A stretch of DNA of 64,000 bases from contig JBIICN010000012.1 of NCBI GenBank assembly GCA_044238845.1, positions 25,157 through 89,156 of the forward strand, read 5' to 3'. The translations under genes and the position numbers were made by a program. The notes under the pieces are model-generated. The model was given only the letters and a program-made list of their open reading frames with translations. It did not search any database and was not told where the DNA came from. This stretch comes from UBA4416 sp044238845. GTDB lineage: Bacteria; Bacteroidota; Bacteroidia; B-17B0; Aurantibacillaceae. Shown piece by piece: positions 8,276 to 16,653 of this stretch. How positions within the stretch are numbered: the stretch's first letter is position 1; each line of letters opens with the position of its first letter.

Positions 8276-9246
8276 TATTTAGTTTTTACAATTTTTTTAA
8301 TATTTAAAAACAAAAAGATAACACCTACGGCAGATGTAATGACATACATCATCCCTAACATAAAAATACCGTCGTTCATATTATTTATTTTTGAAAGTAA
8401 ATGAAATATAATATATGTTATACCAATATATCCAAATAACACTGAAATCAGCAAAAACAAATAGGATTGTTGAGCCACTGCATATTTTATAAAATACACA
8501 CAAGTGACAATTAGTGATAGCAAACTCATTATTTTTAAATTTTGATTAAATAATGCCGCTAATAGGGCAATGCATATAACATTAATTGCAAAGTTGTTAT
8601 AAGTAAAACTAAAATGTTGTTTTATATGTTGCTTATCAGAATACCATGCCCATGCAGTCAATATTATACCTAAACTTAAAGCAGTTAACACTACATACAA
8701 ATCTGAGAAATCATTTCCATCTATCAATTGCCTTGGTGTAACGCTCAATCCAAAAGTACTTGCTAATCCTGTAATAGCAATTGATAACACTCCTTTATGA
8801 TCGAAACGATATGCTAAATAAAAAGAAATAATAGTTGGAATAAAAACTAAAATACCATAATGCTTCCCAAACGGATTGTACTGAAATTGAAAGTATCCTA
8901 TAAACGTCACAAATAACAAACATCCTAGTAATACAATGAAGTCAAAAAATGGGGACGCATACCTTATTGGTTGATGAGTATAAGGTAGTTTGTGTTTATG
9001 GATATAATATAAACAAGAAGCGCATGCTAAGCCTACTGCTGCCAAAATAACTTGATGGCCAATAGTATCGATATTTAGATACACCAAAATACCAATACCC
9101 GAAGATAACAATAGAATACCTAAATACAAGATGGTACGCAGTTCCCAATGTATAGAAAATAAACGATTACCTTCAAAGAATTCAATATTTTTATATTGCT
9201 CTTCGTCGATGTGTCCATCTTTTAATATTTGATTGAGTTCAGTCAT
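8275..9246 (-). CDS. DUF2157-like integral membrane protein
   Basis: A membrane protein of 323 aa from the ATG at 9246; an in-frame ATG at 9297 would add 17 residues (MIINANYGILTIFIHLK) that look like untranslated leader. It begins with a short charged helix (MTELNQILKDGHIDEEQYKN), an aromatic turn FSIHWELRTILYLGILLL, and then about ten transmembrane helices, the arrangement of DUF2157 proteins. Its stop overlaps the next start (TAATG), indicating a two-gene operon with the related membrane protein downstream. The similar N-terminal architecture suggests an old duplication. No enzymatic motif was seen. Confidence 0.7.
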   Translation of the reverse strand: MTELNQILKDGHIDEEQYKNIEFFEGNRLFSIHWELRTILYLGILLLSSGIGILVYLNIDTIGHQVILAAVGLACASCLYYIHKHKLPYTHQPIRYASPFFDFIVLLGCLLFVTFIGYFQFQYNPFGKHYGILVFIPTIISFYLAYRFDHKGVLSIAITGLASTFGLSVTPRQLIDGNDFSDLYVVLTALSLGIILTAWAWYSDKQHIKQHFSFTYNNFAINVICIALLAALFNQNLKIMSLLSLIVTCVYFIKYAVAQQSYLFLLISVLFGYIGITYIIFHLLSKINNMNDGIFMLGMMYVITSAVGVIFLFLNIKKIVKTK

Positions 9247-9378
9247 TTTAAGATGTATAAATATAGTTAAAATGCCATAATTAGCATTTATAATCAAAAG
9301 CCTTATTAGTCAAAAACCCCCTCCATCCTATCACAAAACCGCTAAAACAAAAAGCGTGCACAGCATAAGATTATCAAT

Positions 9379-9386
9379 TATATTTA
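9379..9386 (+). promoter_or_regulatory. Bacteroidota -7 box for the MacB-like permease
   Basis: TATATTTA with exactly four bases (CACT) before the ATG at 9391, a one-base variant of TAnnTTTG. No convincing -33 element. Confidence 0.4.
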
Positions 9387-9390
9387 CACT

Positions 9391-10635
9391 ATGGTATTAA
9401 CCCTTTTAAAAGAAAGCATTGTGTTTGCTTGGGGCGCTTTAGTGGCTAATAAACTAAGGACGTTTTTGAGTTTATTAGGCATTACCATTGGTATTTTTGC
9501 CATCATTACAGTGTTTACTATTGTAGATAGTTTAGAACGTAACATCCGCGGAAGTGTTCAAAGTCTTGGAGATAATGTTGTGTTTGTGATGAAATGGCCT
9601 TGGACTTTTGGCCCTGATTACCCTTGGTGGAAATACATGAACCGCCCAGTTCCTGAAATTAGTGAACTAGCTGAAGTTGAACGTAAAGCTAAAAGTATTG
9701 AAGCTGTTGGATTTAGAATTGGTGCTCGAAAAGTATTAAAACGAAATAACAATACTATCGAAAATGGTTTAGTATCAGGTTGGTCATATGGCTTTGGTCG
9801 AGTAAAATCTTTTGAAATTATTGATGGTCGTTATTTTAGAGAAGATGAAGCGGAAGGTGGTTATAACGTGGTGATATTAGGTCACACCATTGCCGATGGG
9901 TTGTTCCCAAATAACGAGTATCCAATTGGAAAAACCATTAAAGTAGCAGGTAGAAACTGTAAGGTGATAGGCTTATTTAAAAAAGAAGGAGAAAGCATGT
10001 TGGGTAACACGATGGATAACCAAGCCGTTGTGCCTTATAATTTTGCTAGATTATTTATGGATGTTAAGTCAGAGAGTAGTGACCCTTTTATTGCAGCGAA
10101 AGCAAAACCAGGCGTAACCAACGATCAGTTAAAAGATGAGCTAACGGGCATTATGCGCGGCATTAGAGGATTAAAACCAATGGCCGATGATGATTTTGCT
10201 TTAAATGAAACCAATTTATTAAGCAAAAATTTTGATGGTTTATTTGATATTGTTGGCATTGCAGGAGCTATCATTGGCGGCTTTTCTATTTTAGTTGGGG
10301 GTTTTGGTATTGCTAATATTATGTTTGTATCGGTGCGCGAGAGAACCAATTTAATTGGCATTCAAAAATCATTAGGAGCCAAAAACTATTTTATTTTAGC
10401 ACAATTTTTATTTGAATCCGTGTTTTTATCTTTAATGGGAGGCATCATAGGACTCTTACTCATTTACCTGCTCACTTTTGCCGCCGACGGGGTGATTGAT
10501 ATGGAAATTACATTAACACGTTCAAATATTATTTTAGGTTTAACCATTTCGGTATTGATAGGAATCATCAGCGGATTTATTCCAGCTTATGGCGCCTCAC
10601 AACTCGATCCAGTAGAAGCAATTAGAACTAATTAG
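9391..10635 (+). CDS. ABC transporter permease, MacB/FtsX family
   Basis: A 414-aa inner-membrane permease. The first transmembrane helix lies at about 20-42 (RTFLSLLGITIGIFAIITVF, with the preceding SxxxNKLR-type motif), followed by a periplasmic MacB_PCD domain of roughly 220 residues, and three C-terminal helices of an FtsX domain (about 285-310, 335-360, 385-405) with the conserved VRERTNLIGIQKSLGA coupling segment and a closing PxxAxxLDPVEAIR. This class of permease works by mechanotransmission with a cytoplasmic ATPase (not encoded nearby) to move lipoproteins, peptides or macrolides. Starts with a -7 box four bases upstream. Substrate unknown. Confidence 0.9.
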   Translation: MVLTLLKESIVFAWGALVANKLRTFLSLLGITIGIFAIITVFTIVDSLERNIRGSVQSLGDNVVFVMKWPWTFGPDYPWWKYMNRPVPEISELAEVERKAKSIEAVGFRIGARKVLKRNNNTIENGLVSGWSYGFGRVKSFEIIDGRYFREDEAEGGYNVVILGHTIADGLFPNNEYPIGKTIKVAGRNCKVIGLFKKEGESMLGNTMDNQAVVPYNFARLFMDVKSESSDPFIAAKAKPGVTNDQLKDELTGIMRGIRGLKPMADDDFALNETNLLSKNFDGLFDIVGIAGAIIGGFSILVGGFGIANIMFVSVRERTNLIGIQKSLGAKNYFILAQFLFESVFLSLMGGIIGLLLIYLLTFAADGVIDMEITLTRSNIILGLTISVLIGIISGFIPAYGASQLDPVEAIRTN

Positions 10636-10656
10636 AAACAATAATTACGCGGGATT

Positions 10657-10671
10657 CTGAGCCTGCTGAAG
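10657..10671 (+). repeat. REP-like core, copy 1
   Basis: CTGAGCCTGCTGAAG, differing from the copy at 25332 (CTGAGCCTGTCGAAG) by a two-base inversion TC/CT. It lies in the 51-base gap between the permease and the small membrane protein. The core resembles interspersed short repeats frequent in Bacteroidota. Confidence 0.4.
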
Positions 10672-10686
10672 ACAGAACAAATTATT

Positions 10687-11034
10687 ATGGCACTATTACA
10701 ACGTCCCAAATCCATCAGCATAATTACAGTGACAGCTATTGTATTGGTGTTATTGGCGTTCCCCATGTTGTTTACACCGTCCATTAAACGTATGGGCGAT
10801 TTTGTGCCTATGGTTCTAGGAATTATCATCACGCTTCAGTTTGTTTCGTTAATTGGCATTTGGCACATGAAACAATGGGGGGTGCAATTATTTATCATGA
10901 TGTTTTGTGTGCGTGTGATTACTTTTATGTTTTTAGATATGTATACGTTTCGTTTTTTCTTTAATATTTTTTATTCACTTCTTTTTATCGTCTTCTTTTT
11001 AACCCATTATCGTAAGATGGATACTAACTTATAG
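10687..11034 (+). CDS. Small four-helix membrane protein of unknown function
   Basis: A 115-aa protein with four predicted transmembrane helices (about 11-30, 40-58, 65-84, 88-106) and little else; it ends in a short basic tail. Codon use and the run of hydrophobic residues support it over the antisense frame at the same place. It follows the MacB-like permease in the same direction after 51 bases, so it may share its transcript. No family recognised. Confidence 0.6.
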   Translation: MALLQRPKSISIITVTAIVLVLLAFPMLFTPSIKRMGDFVPMVLGIIITLQFVSLIGIWHMKQWGVQLFIMMFCVRVITFMFLDMYTFRFFFNIFYSLLFIVFFLTHYRKMDTNL

Positions 11035-11110
11035 GTGAATTTTATAACGGTTAAATGCTCAACTAATCATGTCAAACACTAAGTTTTTGTTGTTTTTTCA
11101 ATAGATATTC

Positions 11111-11138
11111 TTATTTTAGGGTATATTTTCTAAAATAA
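11111..11138. terminator. Hairpin upstream of the PKD surface protein
   Basis: A perfect nine-base inverted repeat, TTATTTTAG and CTAAAATAA with a ten-base loop, ten bases before the ATG at 11149. It is AU-rich and weak. It may be a leader structure of the surface-protein mRNA or the end of the preceding transcript. Confidence 0.35.
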
Positions 11139-11148
11139 TATGTAAGTA

Positions 11149-14100
11149 ATGAAAAAAGCGACTATACTATTGCTAATAGTTTTTGGGTTATTCAATAAAA
11201 ATTTTGCTCAGTGGACTACTTTAAATATTGGAACTACTCAAGATTTATATTCTGTTGATTATTTTTCTTCAAACGATATTTGGATTGGCTCGTTCAATCA
11301 AATTATTAAAACCACAAATGGAGGGAGCAATTGGAATATTGTCAATCCTATTAACGACCCAACCAATATTCAAATTTTACCTGCAAACATGAACGATTTA
11401 GCGCTAACAAGTGCTAATACAGCAATTGGAACGGGCTTATTTTTTATGGGGAATAATGAGTGCATTTTAACTACAAACAATGCTGGTGTTAATTGGACTA
11501 TTGCAACAAATAATTCTACTGTTCCATTGTTAAGATATATCAACACAGTTGATGTGTTTTCTAATAGAGCTGTTGCGGCTGGTAATAGTGGCCGTTTAGC
11601 CATTAGTTCAAACTCTGGTGGTAGTTGGGCATTTGTAAATTCGGGCACAGTTAAAATGATTAATGATGTTAAGTTTATATCTATTGATACAGTTATTGCA
11701 GCAGGAGAAGGTGTTATTTTAAAATCAATAAACGGAGGGTCTAATTGGACTGCTATTACTACTTATACAAATTCTTATAAATCGGTAAGTTGTAAAAACA
11801 ATGTTGTATATCTTGGTTCTGAATATGATAACACTATATTAAAGTCAACAGATTATGGCGTAAGCTATACATCAATGCCTTTGCCTTTTATATCAAAAGG
11901 AATTATTAGTGCCATTAACAAAGATACATTATTGTGTGTGGCTACTGACGGTTTGTATGTTTCAAAAACTGGCGGGCAGTATTGGGAAAAATATAGCTTA
12001 ACAGGTTATAAACCTATTAAAATGATTGATTTTTTGACACCAAATGTATTAATGGCGGTTGGCGATCAGGGCTATGTAATTAAAACTAACAATTTGCCAT
12101 TAGCGCCCAGCTTACCAATATGCAGCTTTAGTGTTCATGGAAATACTAATTTGTGTTTAAACGATTCTATTACTTTAATAAATCATTGTGCGCCTTTACC
12201 AGGATATACCTATCAATGGAAACATAATAATGTAACATTTAGTACTCAATATAATTCAGGTATTCGACTCAATACTGCTGGTACACATACAATTTCTTTG
12301 AGTGTTTCAAATGCCTTTGGAACAACAACTCAAACTACTCAAGTATATGTAACAGGTCATGAGTTAAATCCATTTACAATGATTAGTTCAGTTGATACAC
12401 TTTGTAGTTTTACTAATGTTGGCTTAGCTGTTACTAATTCTGACCCTAATGTAAAGTATTTGTTTCGCAGAGGCTTTACAAATTTATTACCTTTTTCTTT
12501 TGGCAATGGAGGCTTGTTGCAATTTCAAACTCCTTACAGTACATATAGCTTAACTCCTTATAACATAAAGGCTACGTTAACTAATGTTTGTTATACTGAT
12601 TCTATTGTGCAGTCGAGTAACGTTGTTGTATCAACATCTAATTTCACTTATATGTCAACCCCTTCGCAAGGATATTGCGCGTCAACTGGTATTACTAATG
12701 TTACACTTAATACCTTAAACCATACAACCAATACTTTATTTAATAATTATTTTAATTATAGTTGTTGCAAAGGCACTGTCGTAAATGTTGGCAGTACTTA
12801 TACCTTAAATGTTACTACTATTAATCCAGCAGGTGAATACGTGTATGCTTGGATAGATTATAATAATGACGGTTTGTATACTAATGCTACCGAGTTAGTG
12901 TTTTCAGGATTTGCAAATTCAACAGCCACTGGAACCATCACTATTCCGAATACTTTATTAATGAATCAAAAATTCAGATTCCGTGTAGCCTCTGACGATC
13001 AAGCCAATTTGCCAAATGGTAATTACAGTTTTGGTTGTGGGCAAATAGAAGACTATTATATTATTATAAAACCTGGCGCTTTTATTCCTACTGCTAGTTT
13101 TAATAAGTCAGCTACTACTTTGGATGGATGTGTGTCAAATGTAAGTTTTACAAACACTGCCTATAACGCAGAAACTATTTTATGGAATTTTGGAGACGGC
13201 ACCTCTTCAACTTTAGCAGTCACTACACATACGTTTAATCCGTTTGTTGGTAGCTACACTGTATCATTAATTGCTTGTAATGTATATGGTTGTGATACTA
13301 CCCAACAAGTGATAACCCTTACCATTGCTCCAACACCTTCAGTAGCTGCTTGTACACCAGTTAATACAAATAATTGTTTTGGTAATCCAAGACCAATTAT
13401 CACTAAATTTCAAAAAATTGATTTACAAGGAATTGAAAATTTAATTTATAATGACAACACTTGTAGCAAACAATTTTATTTAGAAAAAGACTCAGCTTAT
13501 TATTTTGTGATTGGTTGCTCAAATAATGGCTACTTAACCGTTTATGCCGATTTAAACAATGATGGCGTATTTACTCCTCAAGTAGAATCAATTACAGCAG
13601 CAGTTGGTTATTTAGGAGTATCTCCGGGCACATCTGGGCTAATAACACTTAAAGTACCCAATTTTGGCATCGACAGTATTCCAGTAAGGATAAGAGCCAT
13701 GGTAAATACAACCATTCCATTTGATAACTGTAATTTAACCTGTGGAGATTACAAAGATTTTACATTGTACACGTCTCCTCATAAACTACAAACAGTTTTT
13801 TCGACAGCAACAAATACTGTTTGTGGTGCCGACTCAGTTAATGTCTATTTTCAAAATCAATCAAAAGGAGCTTCTACTTATTTATGGCATTTTGGCGATG
13901 GTAAAACATCAACCTTAAAAGAACCCACTCATACTTATACCAATACTGGTGTTTACAATGTAAAACTTGTTATTTATAACGGAACCAAAAAAGATAGTTT
14001 AATCAAAACAAATTACATCACGGTTAATTTAGGCTTCCCAACGCCAACACTTACTATAAATGGAACCGTGTTAAGCACAACGTCAACGGCATCATCTTAC

Positions 14101-16230
14101 CAATGGTATAAAAATGGAAGTTTATTATCAGGAGCCACATCGCCAAGTTTAACGTTAACCCAAGATGGAGACTATATTCTTAATTTAATTAATACAAATG
14201 GCTGTAACTCTGCTTCTGCAAATTATGCCTATTACCCAACTCATATTAATTTTACACTTGATCCCGATACGGTTTGTACTGGGGAATATACAGTGTTAAT
14301 TAGGTCGGGAGCTAATGGCACAAATTTTAATATAACTTGGGGTGATGGAACTGGATTGTATAATTGGAATGGATTGGCTGGCCCTATGCACACGTATAGC
14401 GTGGCAGGTACATATACAGTAAAACTAAAAGGTTGCGGCTCCTATAATTGCGATAGTCTTTCTAAAACAATTGTTGTTAAACCCGGTCAAGATACTGCTG
14501 TTATTGTTTTAAATGCAGGCGTGTTTTCTACCACTACCACAGCCAATTCTTATCAATGGTATGAAAGTAATTTCCCAATTGTGGGAGCTACCGCAGCGAC
14601 TTATACGCCTACTCAAGACGGGTATTATAATGTGAAATTAGAAAACACAAGTGGTTGTTCCAGTTTATCTGGTTACAATGTGTATTTTCCTATTCACCCA
14701 ATATTTGTTGCTGATACTACAGGTTATTGTGGCGTTTTAATCGCTGATGTTCAATTTAGTAATACCTCGTCAAATGCTTTAAATTATTTGTGGGATTTTG
14801 GAGATGGCACCAGTTCAGCCATTCAAAGCCCTTCTCATAATTATAACGTACCTGGTACATATACTGTAAAATTAAAAGCATGTTCGGCAACAACATGTGA
14901 TAGTTTAATAAAAACAAATTATATAACCGTTAGTGCGTTACCCTTTAATCCAGTTGTTACTCCATCTGTTATTCCTGCGTTTTGTGATGGTACTGCTATT
15001 AATTTTACATTAAGCTGCACTTCTGGCGCTGGTTATTTACATCAATGGCAAGGCTCTGGGCAAAATATTGTAGGCGAAACAACCTCTAATTATGTAGTTT
15101 CTTATGATGATACTTATGGAGCTATAGTTACCAATAGTTTGGGTTGTGTAGCAAAAACAAATACAGTAAGTATCATTGCAGATTATGAATGTGTATGGCC
15201 AGGTGATGCCGATTTCTCTTACTATGTAGATAATTACGATTTATTACCTATTGGATTATATTACAATCAAACAGGAGCTGCTCGTACATTTACTAGTAAT
15301 GCTTGGCAAGCAAATGCTGCTACAAATTGGGGGGGGACCACACAAGGATTTTTGGATGGCGATTTGAAGCACGTAGATTCTAACGGTGACGGTATAATTA
15401 GTAGTGATGATACTTTGGCTATAAACCAAAACTTTACTTTTACACATAATAAAAATAACAGTAATTATAATCATGCTACGACCCAAAGTATTTATAATAT
15501 AAGTTTATCGTCGAGTAATTCAAATTATGTTGCCGGAGATTGGGTTGATATTGATGTAAATGTTGGAGATGCTAGTTTACCAGTTGTAAATTTTTACGGA
15601 ATGGCATTTTCTGTTTGGTATGATGCTTCTTTAGCAGAACCAGGTACAATGAAAATTACCTATCCAACAGGTTGGGTTAATACTGGTGGTGCAAATACAA
15701 TAAGCCTTACTAAAACTGATGAACCATCTTACAGGGTGTATGGTGCGCTTTCAAAAACCAATCAATTAAATGCCAAAGGTTATGGCGTAATAGCTAAATT
15801 ACATTTTCAAGTTAATACACAATTAACACAACCAACAACCATGGATTTTTCTGTAGATGACGCCTCTATGATTGACTCGAGTGGAACCTATCAAATACTT
15901 AATTATGGACCTGATTTATCAATTGGTGTTGATGCTTTAACAATTAATGTATTAGAATTAAATAATGAAAGTCATGTTGCCATATATCCAAACCCTTATT
16001 ACGACAAAACTCAAATTAGTTACCATGTGCAAAATAAGTGCAATGTGCAAATTGACGTTTTAAATGCTTTCGGCCAAAAATTAAAAACTTTACATACTGG
16101 CGTTCAGCAACCTGGTAATTATAAGCTTGATTTTATTGGTAAAGAAAACGGCTTGGATGCTGGCGTGTATTTTATAAAATTAAATATGGGCGACACGGTA
16201 ATTACTAAAAAGATTATTGAATTAAAATAG
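11149..16230 (+). CDS. Giant T9SS surface protein with propeller, PKD, GEVED and dockerin-like modules
   Basis: A 1693-aa secreted protein. In order: signal peptide (1-21, ending NFAQ); a YCF48/BNR-type beta-propeller (about 22-325; repeats of TTNGGSNW and SxxxGxxW); an Ig/PKD-like domain; a GEVED domain near 560-650 (AWIDYNNDGLYTNATELVFS, then GQIEDYYI); PKD domains with the WNFGDGTSS, WHFGDGKTS, WGDGTG and WDFGDGTSS signatures; a second GEVED-like unit (ADLNNDGVF); a dockerin-like double EF-hand at about 1348-1440 (PGDADFSYYVDNYD and DSNGDGIISSDD); a cohesin-like beta domain; and a T9SS type A sorting domain at about 1608-1693 (IYPNPYYDKTQISY, ending VITKKIIELK). Exported across the outer membrane and probably anchored to the surface as an adhesin. 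Contains a G8 tract at 15329. Confidence 0.9.
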   Translation: MKKATILLLIVFGLFNKNFAQWTTLNIGTTQDLYSVDYFSSNDIWIGSFNQIIKTTNGGSNWNIVNPINDPTNIQILPANMNDLALTSANTAIGTGLFFMGNNECILTTNNAGVNWTIATNNSTVPLLRYINTVDVFSNRAVAAGNSGRLAISSNSGGSWAFVNSGTVKMINDVKFISIDTVIAAGEGVILKSINGGSNWTAITTYTNSYKSVSCKNNVVYLGSEYDNTILKSTDYGVSYTSMPLPFISKGIISAINKDTLLCVATDGLYVSKTGGQYWEKYSLTGYKPIKMIDFLTPNVLMAVGDQGYVIKTNNLPLAPSLPICSFSVHGNTNLCLNDSITLINHCAPLPGYTYQWKHNNVTFSTQYNSGIRLNTAGTHTISLSVSNAFGTTTQTTQVYVTGHELNPFTMISSVDTLCSFTNVGLAVTNSDPNVKYLFRRGFTNLLPFSFGNGGLLQFQTPYSTYSLTPYNIKATLTNVCYTDSIVQSSNVVVSTSNFTYMSTPSQGYCASTGITNVTLNTLNHTTNTLFNNYFNYSCCKGTVVNVGSTYTLNVTTINPAGEYVYAWIDYNNDGLYTNATELVFSGFANSTATGTITIPNTLLMNQKFRFRVASDDQANLPNGNYSFGCGQIEDYYIIIKPGAFIPTASFNKSATTLDGCVSNVSFTNTAYNAETILWNFGDGTSSTLAVTTHTFNPFVGSYTVSLIACNVYGCDTTQQVITLTIAPTPSVAACTPVNTNNCFGNPRPIITKFQKIDLQGIENLIYNDNTCSKQFYLEKDSAYYFVIGCSNNGYLTVYADLNNDGVFTPQVESITAAVGYLGVSPGTSGLITLKVPNFGIDSIPVRIRAMVNTTIPFDNCNLTCGDYKDFTLYTSPHKLQTVFSTATNTVCGADSVNVYFQNQSKGASTYLWHFGDGKTSTLKEPTHTYTNTGVYNVKLVIYNGTKKDSLIKTNYITVNLGFPTPTLTINGTVLSTTSTASSYQWYKNGSLLSGATSPSLTLTQDGDYILNLINTNGCNSASANYAYYPTHINFTLDPDTVCTGEYTVLIRSGANGTNFNITWGDGTGLYNWNGLAGPMHTYSVAGTYTVKLKGCGSYNCDSLSKTIVVKPGQDTAVIVLNAGVFSTTTTANSYQWYESNFPIVGATAATYTPTQDGYYNVKLENTSGCSSLSGYNVYFPIHPIFVADTTGYCGVLIADVQFSNTSSNALNYLWDFGDGTSSAIQSPSHNYNVPGTYTVKLKACSATTCDSLIKTNYITVSALPFNPVVTPSVIPAFCDGTAINFTLSCTSGAGYLHQWQGSGQNIVGETTSNYVVSYDDTYGAIVTNSLGCVAKTNTVSIIADYECVWPGDADFSYYVDNYDLLPIGLYYNQTGAARTFTSNAWQANAATNWGGTTQGFLDGDLKHVDSNGDGIISSDDTLAINQNFTFTHNKNNSNYNHATTQSIYNISLSSSNSNYVAGDWVDIDVNVGDASLPVVNFYGMAFSVWYDASLAEPGTMKITYPTGWVNTGGANTISLTKTDEPSYRVYGALSKTNQLNAKGYGVIAKLHFQVNTQLTQPTTMDFSVDDASMIDSSGTYQILNYGPDLSIGVDALTINVLELNNESHVAIYPNPYYDKTQISYHVQNKCNVQIDVLNAFGQKLKTLHTGVQQPGNYKLDFIGKENGLDAGVYFIKLNMGDTVITKKIIELK
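15329..15336 (+). repeat. Homopolymeric G8 tract inside the surface-protein gene
   Basis: Eight consecutive G in the codons for Trp-Gly-Gly (TGG GGG GGG) in the dockerin-like module, exceptional in this AT-rich sequence. Slippage here would truncate the protein before its sorting domain. Confidence 0.7.
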
Positions 16231-16264
16231 TTAACTATTATTTAATAGCAATGTGTATAACGAA

Positions 16265-16384
16265 ATGCAGGGACAGGTAAAACGGATTAAGTTGATTAAA
16301 AAATATAAAACACTTACATATGTAATATTTGTAATGATTATTACTATTATTGGGTTAGATGTAAAAATAGCAACATCTTTATAA
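16265..16384 (+). CDS. Possible 39-aa single-pass membrane peptide
   Basis: A short ATG-TAA frame in the 423-base gap between the surface protein and recQ. It codes for a basic N-terminus (MQGQVKRIKLIKKYKT) followed by a hydrophobic stretch (LTYVIFVMIITIIGLDV), the layout of a small single-pass membrane peptide. No ribosome-binding site or -7 box is obvious, so this may be chance; the composition is the only support. Confidence 0.22.
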   Translation: MQGQVKRIKLIKKYKTLTYVIFVMIITIIGLDVKIATSL

Positions 16385-16434
16385 CAAGTGCTTGTAAAAA
16401 TCTTTAGTAATCAGAATTATAAGTTAAATCAGTG

Positions 16435-16474
16435 TTTCTGCTTTATTCGCACTAAAAAGCGAATAAAGCCAGAA
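16435..16474. terminator. Hairpin in the surface protein-recQ gap
   Basis: CTTTATTCGC (16441-16450) pairs with GCGAATAAAG (16459-16468) across an eight-base loop, extended by TTCTG/CCAGAA with one bulge. It lacks a following T-run, so it may be an RNA structure rather than a full terminator. The rest of the gap 16231-16653 shows only the small open frame and a candidate recQ promoter. Confidence 0.4.
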
Positions 16475-16564
16475 TAAGTGATCATTTCTCAACTTTATCA
16501 ATTCATCGATTCATCGTGTTAAAAAGTTAATTTGTCTGAAAATGCTATTTAACTGTCAAATTGT

Positions 16565-16597
16565 TTTGTTTTATTCAAAAATTTAATTATATCTTTA
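16565..16597 (+). promoter_or_regulatory. Candidate recQ promoter
   Basis: TTTG (16565-16568) and TATCTTTA (16590-16597) are 21 bases apart, close to the Bacteroidota -33/-7 arrangement TTTG-N19-21-TAnnTTTG. The box is 56 bases before the recQ ATG. Confidence 0.4.
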
Positions 16598-16653
16598 TAT
16601 AGAATTAACAAAAACGTTTACTCAACAAAACATACATTTTAATCAATATAACC

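Noticed and set aside
10632..10832. Minus-strand 66-aa frame
   Set aside because: Antisense to the four-helix membrane protein gene; Met/Ile-rich composition is a mirror of that frame.
11370..11648. Minus-strand 92-aa frame inside the PKD surface gene
   Set aside because: Shadow frame within a well-supported propeller domain.
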